NCBI RefSeq assembly: GCF_003353055.1
Contig: NZ_QKWJ01000048.1
Coordinates: 6,860-56,800 of the forward strand
DNA length: 49,941 nucleotides
From: Cupriavidus lacunae
Lineage (GTDB): Bacteria > Pseudomonadota > Gammaproteobacteria > Burkholderiales > Burkholderiaceae
Reading direction: 5' to 3'
Positions 44,178 through 49,941 of the stretch are shown one piece after another; position 1 is the first letter of the stretch, and every line of letters starts with the position of its first letter. Position numbers and translations under genes: made by a program. The notes below the pieces were generated by a model. That model was not told the DNA's origin and ran no database searches. It saw nothing but the letters and a program-made list of their open reading frames with translations.

Positions 44178-45886
44178 GGCGATGCTCCCGACTGCGGCGC
44201 GGTGCTGCGTACCTGCAGCGTGCCGCTGGCAACATCGCGCCCGGCGCTGCGCAGCGTGAAGCGGATGTTCTCGCCGCCATCGGCTGCGGCATCGGCCTGG
44301 TGCCGGACCTCCACGCGCTCGCCCGGGCGCACCGGGCTCAGGAACTTGAGCATGCTGGCCTGCGTGACCGCGAGCGGGCGGCCCAGGGCCGCACCGAGTG
44401 CAAGCACGGCATGGTCCAGCAGCACCACGCCCGGCACGATGGGATGGCCCGGGAAGTGGCCGGCGATGGCCGGGTGGTTGGCGTCGATGACAAAACCGGG
44501 CACGCGATCGCGGGGTTGCCCCCCGGCAAGCCTTGCGACCAGCGCTGCCAGCGCTTCGCGCGGCAGCTTGCCGGCGGCATTGCGTGGCAGCCTGTCGGCA
44601 AAGTAGAGCGGCCGCGGCATGAAGGCAGGATCGATCCGCGCGCGCAGCGCCTGCTGCAGCCGTGCCGGCGCAATGCCCGGCGCGACCACCACCGCAACCA
44701 GCCGCACGACGTGGCCATGCGTATCGCCTTCGTGGGCGTCATCGGGCATGAAGAACGCGCCGTCGCGCACGCCGTCGATGGCCGTGAGCTGGTGGTTCAG
44801 GTAGCCCAGCGAGGTGCGCTTGCCGGCGATATTGAGCATGTCGGCCTTGCGGCCATGGAGCATGAACCGTTCGCCATCGAGTTGGGCGATGGCGTCGCCC
44901 AGTGGCACCGGCTGTTCGATATGGCCGCCTTCGGCCCAGGTCTCGGTATCGTCGCCAGCGGCATTCGGGCGCGCTTGCAGCCGCACGCCTGGCACCAGCG
45001 TCCAGGCGTCGGTTTGGGCGGTGCGGCGCATGGCGAGCTGGCCGGTCTCGGTGCTGCCGTAGATCTCGCACAGCGGGGCGCGGAACAGCGCTTCAGTCTC
45101 GGTTGCCAGTTGGCGGCCGAGGGGCGCCGTGGCGCACAGCACCAGGTCCGCAGCAGGCATTGCCAGGTCTGACTGCACCAGGGTGCGCAGGTGCACGGGC
45201 GAGCTGACCAGCGCACGCGGGGCCGGCACCGAGGCCAGCGCGTCGCTGACATCGGCCGGATAAAAGGCGGGCGTCGCTACCATGGCCGCGCGGCCCTGCA
45301 GCACCAGCATGACCGTGGCTTCCAGCCCGAACATATGCTGCGGCGGCACCGTGCCCACCAGGGTCCAGGCACGACCGTCCAGCAGGCCAAGCCGTTGCGC
45401 CGCGGCGCGCGCGCAGCGTGCCATCGCGCCCCAGGTCTTGCGATGCGGCACCGGCGTGCCGGTCGAGCCCGAGGTGAACACGCAGGCCATGACCTGCGCC
45501 GCCGGAATCTGGGGAATATCGACCGGGCCACTTGCTACGGCGCCCGCCAGGCCATCGTGATAGTGGACGGCCGGCATGTCGAATGCCGCATCGGGCTGGT
45601 CGTGCAGGCAGAACGCGTCGGGCGCGAAGGCAAGCAGCTGGCGCACCATCTCCGGCGTGTGCGACGGCGGCAGCGACGTGACCTTGCGCGCCAGCAGCGC
45701 GGCGCACAAGCCGACGGTGAAGCGGTAGCGGTCGGTGCAGGCGTTGAACACATGGCCGCCCGCCGGCAGCGCGGCGGCCAGGCTGGCGGCATCGGCCAGG
45801 AACTGCCGCACGGTGACGGGCCGCCCGTGCGCCCAGGCGATGATGTCTTCGGGCGAGGCGTGCGCAACGATGGGGAGCGTGGTCAT
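44171..45886 (-). CDS. AMP-ligase fused to a FabA/FabZ-like dehydratase
   Basis: A 571-residue fusion protein. Residues about 1-430 are an AMP-forming ligase: FTSGSTGTPVPHRKTW as ATP motif, IYGSTETGQLA, and LHGRKADMLNIAGKRTS as hinge, with a lysine in NAAGKLPREAL. Residues about 445-571 form a hotdog domain with HFPGHPIVPGVVLLDHAVL, as in FabA/FabZ. The ligase probably loads a starter acid onto the acyl carrier protein and the hotdog part dehydrates. ATG 45886 is chosen because upstream codons lack similarity to the family. It is a signature gene of aryl-polyene-like clusters. Confidence 0.87.
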   Translation of the reverse strand: MTTLPIVAHASPEDIIAWAHGRPVTVRQFLADAASLAAALPAGGHVFNACTDRYRFTVGLCAALLARKVTSLPPSHTPEMVRQLLAFAPDAFCLHDQPDAAFDMPAVHYHDGLAGAVASGPVDIPQIPAAQVMACVFTSGSTGTPVPHRKTWGAMARCARAAAQRLGLLDGRAWTLVGTVPPQHMFGLEATVMLVLQGRAAMVATPAFYPADVSDALASVPAPRALVSSPVHLRTLVQSDLAMPAADLVLCATAPLGRQLATETEALFRAPLCEIYGSTETGQLAMRRTAQTDAWTLVPGVRLQARPNAAGDDTETWAEGGHIEQPVPLGDAIAQLDGERFMLHGRKADMLNIAGKRTSLGYLNHQLTAIDGVRDGAFFMPDDAHEGDTHGHVVRLVAVVVAPGIAPARLQQALRARIDPAFMPRPLYFADRLPRNAAGKLPREALAALVARLAGGQPRDRVPGFVIDANHPAIAGHFPGHPIVPGVVLLDHAVLALGAALGRPLAVTQASMLKFLSPVRPGERVEVRHQADAAADGGENIRFTLRSAGRDVASGTLQVRSTAPQSGASPC

Positions 45887-45935
45887 GGGACGGAGCCTGT
45901 GCCTGTTGCCAGTGTAGGAGCCGGGTTGCGGCGCG

Positions 45936-46673
45936 TCAGCGCGGCAAGCCGGGCCGGCCCGCACGGGCAGCCATGACGGCGCGGTAGCCATGCACCGCGT
46001 CCAGCAGGCCGCCATGGCGCATGCCTGGAAAGGCGATGCGGCGGCACACGGCCTCGCCCAGGAACATCAGGGCGATCAGCAGCGGCGTGGCAAGGTTGGC
46101 GAAGCTGGACCAGGTCGCGACCGGGGCAAGCACGAACAGCAGCGTGGACACGCCCACCGTCGCGGCAAAGAACAGCGTCCAGGCCTGGGTCACGCGGACG
46201 GTGTAGCGCGTGTGCGCCGCGGACAGCGGGCCATGGATCGCCGTCGCGATCTGGGTGCACAGCGGAGTCCTGCCGCGGCGCAGGCTCAGCGCGAACATCG
46301 CGCCCAGCGCGGCGTTGATGCCCGCGTGCTGCAGGTAGTAGGTCCAGCCGAAATGCCCGGCCAGCGGCGCGCGCCAGATCCACAGCGCGGCGCAGGCCGC
46401 CAGCAGGCCAATCAGGGCGGGAGTACGCCCCGCGGCCCGGCGGCAGGCCAGGAAGCCGATCAGCAGGAACGGGGCCGCGCCCAGAAACAGCGCGGCCACC
46501 TCGGCACCCGGCTGGTGTGCCGCGCGATGCAAGGCGGATTCGTAGACGACAAAGCCAGCGATTGCGCCAATCCAGCCATGGCGCCGTCCCACCTGGACGG
46601 CGGCGTCCTGCCGGGCGGGCACTGGCGGCGCGGCGGGCGGAGAAGGGCGGTCAAAAGGCTGGCTCGAAGGCAT
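45936..46673 (-). CDS. Predicted membrane protein of the aryl-polyene-type cluster
   Basis: A 245-residue inner-membrane protein with about five hydrophobic helices (VVYESALHRAA region, AALFLGAAPFLLIGFLAC, TPALIGLLAACAALWIW, AWTLFFAATVGVSTLLFVLAP, LATPLLIALMFLGEAVCRRIAF). A Pro-rich cytoplasmic N-terminus precedes them. It resembles the uncharacterised membrane proteins found next to the ligase-dehydratase in similar clusters. It is the first gene of the nine-gene minus-strand operon. The start has no clear ribosome site. Confidence 0.72.
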   Translation of the reverse strand: MPSSQPFDRPSPPAAPPVPARQDAAVQVGRRHGWIGAIAGFVVYESALHRAAHQPGAEVAALFLGAAPFLLIGFLACRRAAGRTPALIGLLAACAALWIWRAPLAGHFGWTYYLQHAGINAALGAMFALSLRRGRTPLCTQIATAIHGPLSAAHTRYTVRVTQAWTLFFAATVGVSTLLFVLAPVATWSSFANLATPLLIALMFLGEAVCRRIAFPGMRHGGLLDAVHGYRAVMAARAGRPGLPR

Positions 46674-46951
46674 TTGGGGAGTTCTTGTGTGTTGCGTAAG
46701 TCGCTTGGTTTGGGCGCCTGGTCCGGCACATCGCCTAGAATGGCGGTCGCGAGGCACGCGAAGCGAACGCTTTATACCCCAAAAGACCCTCCGGACGCGA
46801 TGATGATTCCCGAAAGGAGTGTTGATGTTGTTACTAAACTTCTCTCAACTGGCTCGGGATTGCCCCCTTTGATAGCATCGGGTGCCCGACGCGCGCACCG
46901 GGACAACCTTCCCGGACGCGTGCCGCAGCGGCCTTCCAGCCATCTAGCAAC

Positions 46952-47212
46952 ATGACCGAACTCGAAACCGAACTTGCCCGCCTGATCATCGACGAACTCG
47001 ACATCGCCGAATTGCGGCTGGAGGACGTCAATGCCGCCACGCCGCTCTATGGCGATGGCTTCGGCCTGGACTCCATCGACATTCTCGAGATCGCCCTGCT
47101 GGTATCGCGCAAGTATGGCGTGGAACTGCGCTCGGACAACCCCGACAACAAGACCATCTTTGCCTCGCTGGGCAGCCTGGCCGCCTACCTGGCGGCACAA
47201 CGCACGCGCTAG
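46952..47212 (+). CDS. Acyl carrier protein
   Basis: An 86-residue acidic carrier protein with the phosphopantetheine attachment serine in GLDSIDILEI (Ser44 region) and the usual four-helix pattern. It carries the growing acyl chain for the ketosynthase and ligase on the other strand. It is transcribed divergently from them, 278 bases away, and precedes a glycosyltransferase by 50 bases. A second carrier protein, common in this cluster type, is not seen. Confidence 0.9.
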   Translation: MTELETELARLIIDELDIAELRLEDVNAATPLYGDGFGLDSIDILEIALLVSRKYGVELRSDNPDNKTIFASLGSLAAYLAAQRTR

Positions 47213-47262
47213 CCGCCACGCTTCCCGCACCCTCACTTTCCCGGCCAGGACAGGAACACGAT

Positions 47263-48096
47263 ATGCCGCAGCAAGCCACGCCCGCGCCGGCGCTGGTGCA
47301 CGGCGGCGCCGCGCCTTCAGCCACGCACCTGGTGCTGATCCCCAGCTACAACCCCGGCGTGCGCCTGCACGAGGTGCTGCGCGCCGCCCGTGCAGCCTGG
47401 ACGCCGGTCTGGGTGGTGGTCGATGGCAGCACCGACGGCAGCGAGCAGTGGCTGCAGGCACAGGCGGCCACCGACCCCGGGCTGCGGGTGCTGGTGCTGC
47501 CGCGCAACCAGGGCAAGGGCACTGCGGTGCTGCATGGCATCGATGCGGCCGCCGCGGCGGGCTTTACGCATGTGCTGGTGATGGATTCCGACGGCCAGCA
47601 TCCTGCCCACCTGATCCCCCAATTCATGGCGGCATCGCAGCGCGAGCCTGAAGCGATGGTGCTGGGTCGGCCGGTGTTCGACGCCAGCGCGCCGCGCGAA
47701 CGGGTTTACTGGCGGCGCATGTCCAACTTCTGGGTCGATGTGGAGACGCTGTGGGCGGGCATCGGCGATTCCCTCTACGGCTTCCGCGTCTACCCGATCG
47801 CGCCGCTGCACGCGGTCATGCAGGAAAGCCGCTGGATGCGGCGTTTCGACTTCGATCCGGAAGTCGCCGTGCGCCTGTGCTGGCGGGGCGTGCGGCCTGT
47901 CAACGTCGACGCGCCGGTGCGCTATTTCAGCCAGCGCGAGGGTGGGGTATCGCATTTCCGCTATCTGCGCGACAACGTGCTGCTGACCGGGATGCACCTG
48001 CGGCTGGTGGCCGGGTTCGTCGTGCGGCTGCCGATGCTGGTGTTGCAGCGGTTGCGGCGCCCGCCTGACGGTACATCGTCAAGGCACACGGCGTAG
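47263..48096 (+). CDS. Family 2 glycosyltransferase
   Basis: A 277-residue GT-A-fold transferase. The nucleotide-sugar site is seen in LIPSYNPGVRLHEVL and VVVDGSTDGSEQW, the metal-binding DxD-type motif in VMDSDGQHP, and the acceptor region in SLYGFRVYP. The C-terminus ends with one amphipathic or membrane-associated helix (GFVVRLPMLVLQRL). It is a cytoplasmic-face enzyme that probably transfers a sugar to the lipid product of the cluster. It is co-transcribed with the acyl carrier protein and ends at a strong bidirectional terminator. Confidence 0.87.
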   Translation: MPQQATPAPALVHGGAAPSATHLVLIPSYNPGVRLHEVLRAARAAWTPVWVVVDGSTDGSEQWLQAQAATDPGLRVLVLPRNQGKGTAVLHGIDAAAAAGFTHVLVMDSDGQHPAHLIPQFMAASQREPEAMVLGRPVFDASAPRERVYWRRMSNFWVDVETLWAGIGDSLYGFRVYPIAPLHAVMQESRWMRRFDFDPEVAVRLCWRGVRPVNVDAPVRYFSQREGGVSHFRYLRDNVLLTGMHLRLVAGFVVRLPMLVLQRLRRPPDGTSSRHTA

Positions 48097-48109
48097 GCAC
48101 AAATCAGAC

Positions 48110-48144
48110 AAGCAGAAAGGCCGCGAGGCGCGGCCTTTCTGCTT
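48110..48144. terminator. Bidirectional terminator
   Basis: AAGCAGAAAGGCCGCG pairs perfectly with CGCGGCCTTTCTGCTT over a 3-base loop, between the glycosyltransferase and the convergent small lipoprotein gene. Confidence 0.88.
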
Positions 48145-48173
48145 GTGGGCCCAGAGGCTGCCTGCTTGCCCAC

Positions 48174-48350
48174 CTACTTGCCCAGCTCGTGGCCAACCAC
48201 ACCGCCCACCACGGCGCCGCCGATGGTCCCCGCCGTGCTGCCATGGGTCAGCTCGTGCCCGGCCACACCGCCGGCCACTGCGCCCGTCGCCGTACAGCCG
48301 GCCAGCGCCATGCTTGCGCTTGCCAGAAGCGCGCCTGCGAGTTTCCACAT
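48174..48350 (-). CDS. Small glycine-zipper lipoprotein
   Basis: A 58-residue lipoprotein. The signal peptide WKLAGALLASASMALAGC ends in a lipobox with the acylated Cys. The mature part is a glycine-zipper repeat (GAVAGGVAGHELTHGSTAGTIGGAVVGGVVGHE) typical of small outer-membrane-associated proteins. The start is set by GGAGACCATC before ATG. It lies between two terminated units. The function is not known beyond envelope location. Confidence 0.85.
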   Translation of the reverse strand: MWKLAGALLASASMALAGCTATGAVAGGVAGHELTHGSTAGTIGGAVVGGVVGHELGK

Positions 48351-48495
48351 GATGGTCTCCTGCCTCGTTGCCGGGCCGGCCGCGAGCAACTGGCCCTGAT
48401 GCATCCAGCTTAGGCGTGTGACCGTCCGCGGCCTTTCCGAGAGGCGCCGATTGCACTGTAGGAATCGGACGACGGCAGGTGACGTGGCAGTGGCC

Positions 48496-49374
48496 TCAGG
48501 CGTCCTTGCTGTGCTGGCGCAGGCGCTTGATCAGCGACGAGGTGTCGGCGCGGCCACAGCCCATCTGCTGGAGGTCGGCGTAGAACTGGTCCACCAGCGC
48601 GGTGACCGGCAGGCCGGCGCCGTTGCGGCGCGCCTCGTCCAGGCACAGGCCCAGGTCCTTGCGCATCCAGTCCACCGCAAAGCCGAAGTCGAACTTGTTG
48701 TCGATCATGGTGGGGCCGCGGTTCTCGAGCTGCCAGGAGCCGGCCGCGCCTTTGCTGATGACGTCCAGCACCAGGTGCATGTCCAGTCCGGCGCGCTCGC
48801 CAAAGGCAATGGCCTCGGACAGACCCTGGATCAGGCCGGCGATGCTGATCTGGTTGACCATCTTGGCCAGCTGGCCGGCACCGGATTCGCCGATGCGGGT
48901 CACGGCGCGCGCGTAAGCGGTAATGACCGGCTCGGCAAGTGCATAGACCTCGGCATCGCCGCCGCACATGATGGTCAGGATGCCTTTTTCCGCGCCGACC
49001 TCGCCGCCGGACACCGGGCCGTCGATAAAGTGCAGGCCGCGTTCGCCGGCGGCGGCGTAGAGCTCGCGCGCGACGTTGGCGCTGGCGGTGGTGTGGTCGA
49101 CAAAGATGCAGCCGCTGGGCGCGCTGAAGAAGGCGCCGTCATGCCCGGTCAGCACCGCGCGCAGGTCGTCGTCGTTGCCCACGCAGGAGCAGACCACCTG
49201 CGCATCGCGCACAGCCTGCGCCGGGGTAGGCGCCGACTTGCCGCCGAACTGCTCGACCCAGGCCTGCGCCTTGGCCGCGGTGCGGTTATACACCGTGACC
49301 TCGTGGCCCTTGGCTGCGAGGTGGCCGGCCATATGGAAACCCATGACGCCCAGTCCGAGGAATGCGACACGCAT
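48496..49374 (-). CDS. 3-hydroxyisobutyrate dehydrogenase family oxidoreductase
   Basis: A 292-residue beta-hydroxyacid dehydrogenase (GarR/MmsB group). The NAD(P) motif is FLGLGVMGFHMAGHLAAKG at the N-terminus. The substrate motif is DGPVSGGEVGAEKG and the catalytic lysine lies in GAGQLAKMVNQ. It oxidises or reduces a small 3-hydroxy acid such as 3-hydroxyisobutyrate or tartronate semialdehyde. The latter would fit glyoxylate or oxalate metabolism, but the locus is about 24 kb away. The start MRVAFLG is chosen since the upstream extension is not family-like. Confidence 0.88.
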   Translation of the reverse strand: MRVAFLGLGVMGFHMAGHLAAKGHEVTVYNRTAAKAQAWVEQFGGKSAPTPAQAVRDAQVVCSCVGNDDDLRAVLTGHDGAFFSAPSGCIFVDHTTASANVARELYAAAGERGLHFIDGPVSGGEVGAEKGILTIMCGGDAEVYALAEPVITAYARAVTRIGESGAGQLAKMVNQISIAGLIQGLSEAIAFGERAGLDMHLVLDVISKGAAGSWQLENRGPTMIDNKFDFGFAVDWMRKDLGLCLDEARRNGAGLPVTALVDQFYADLQQMGCGRADTSSLIKRLRQHSKDA

Positions 49375-49853
49375 GCTGCTGCTCCGTTGCTTGATTATGT
49401 TCGGGATCGGTGAGGCGCGGCCTTGTTGGTATGGCGTCCGCCCGGGAACCGCATGGGCGGAGCGGCGGGCCGCGTCCGGTTTCGGGAGTATACGGGGGCG
49501 GCGCGGGCGTTGGACAGATACAGAGCCGCGCAGGATGGTGCATGACAGCATGGCGTTGGCGGCACAAATTCCCATCACAGCGGTAAATCGACGGCTTTCC
49601 CGATCACAACAAGGTCAGACCCCGCCTACGTCAGCATCCGCCCCTGTCCTATCCCTTGCGCACCACGCCCTGCCTACATTGAACCTAGGAGGCTGCGCGG
49701 CAGAGCCGTGTGACCGGTTTTTGTAGAGCGCTGACGATGGCGGCGGCGCTCTCCGCAATTGGCAAGGCGTCGGCGCCAAGGATGCCAATCTTGCGGCGCG
49801 CAGCGTGTTATGACGACTGGGGTCCTCTTGAGTCACCCCATTCAGCTTCGTCC
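49375..49853. other. Intergenic region between the dehydrogenase and transposase genes
   Basis: No gene is supported. A hairpin (AGAGCGC against GCGCTCT) lies near 49726-49753. The left inverted repeat of the insertion element should lie here, but I cannot define it without its other end. Confidence 0.4.
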
Positions 49854-49941
49854 TCACAGATACGCCATTCGCCTCAGATTCAGCGCCATGCAGACGAGTT
49901 TCCACTCCGCCTTCACCTTGTCGATGCCCCTCATGCTGAAC
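49854..49941 (-). mobile_element. C-terminal end of an insertion sequence transposase (cut by window edge)
   Basis: The last 88 bases, read on the minus strand, encode FSMRGIDKVKAEWKLVCMAL followed by NLRRMAYL and a stop. This RG-x-KV-x-EW-x-L-x-C-x-A-x-NL pattern is typical of the end of DDE transposases of IS5- or IS1182-like elements. The rest lies outside the window, so intactness cannot be judged. Confidence 0.7.

Overview
The window is high-GC DNA with the gene content of a beta-proteobacterium close to Cupriavidus (C. necator or C. oxalaticus type). This rests on recognised protein families: oxalyl-CoA decarboxylase, formyl-CoA transferases, an NAD-linked formate dehydrogenase of the fdw type, a CbbR-like LysR regulator and a BadHI/AliAB-type pathway. 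No rRNA, tRNA or CRISPR array was seen. The right edge cuts into a transposase gene.

Region 1 (about 1-25 kb) is an oxalate catabolism locus. In order it holds a CoA-transferase of the formyl-CoA transferase family with an FAH-family hydrolase and pntAB; an OxlT-like antiporter; oxalyl-CoA decarboxylase with a canonical formyl-CoA transferase; a lone PAS protein; an acyl-CoA synthetase facing a TetR regulator; a higBA toxin-antitoxin pair; a CbbR-like LysR and a second LysR; a 72-residue membrane protein; and a second OxlT-like antiporter followed by fdwB-fdwA. The logic is import of oxalate, activation to oxalyl-CoA, decarboxylation to formyl-CoA, release of formate, oxidation to CO2 with NADH, and proton-driven conversion of NADH to NADPH by PntAB.

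Two cis-element families tie this region together. One element (TGATATATCACATAC, often extended to a CATACCGTATG palindrome) lies before frc1, oxc, the second antiporter and the 72-residue membrane protein. Inverted extra copies lie about 160-190 bp upstream of the first two. The second element is a CbbR-type LysR box shared by the LysR promoter region and the first antiporter.

Region 2 (25.4-30.6 kb) is a complete-looking cyclohexanecarboxylate degradation locus: badR-like MarR divergent from badH-badI-aliB-aliA, with a perfect 20-bp palindrome between them. Region 3 (30.7-33.7 kb) holds a TetR regulator, an alpha/beta hydrolase with a DUF2917 protein (two matching TetR operators) and an XRE protein. 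Region 4 (34-36.8 kb) is hmgA-fahA of homogentisate breakdown.

Region 5 (36.8-48.1 kb) is an aryl-polyene-like fatty acid/lipid cluster: nine overlapping minus-strand genes plus a divergent acyl carrier protein and glycosyltransferase. It lacks a visible ketoreductase, phosphopantetheinyl transferase and ammonia lyase. The window ends with a small glycine-zipper lipoprotein, a 3-hydroxyisobutyrate-dehydrogenase-family enzyme and the 3' end of a transposase.
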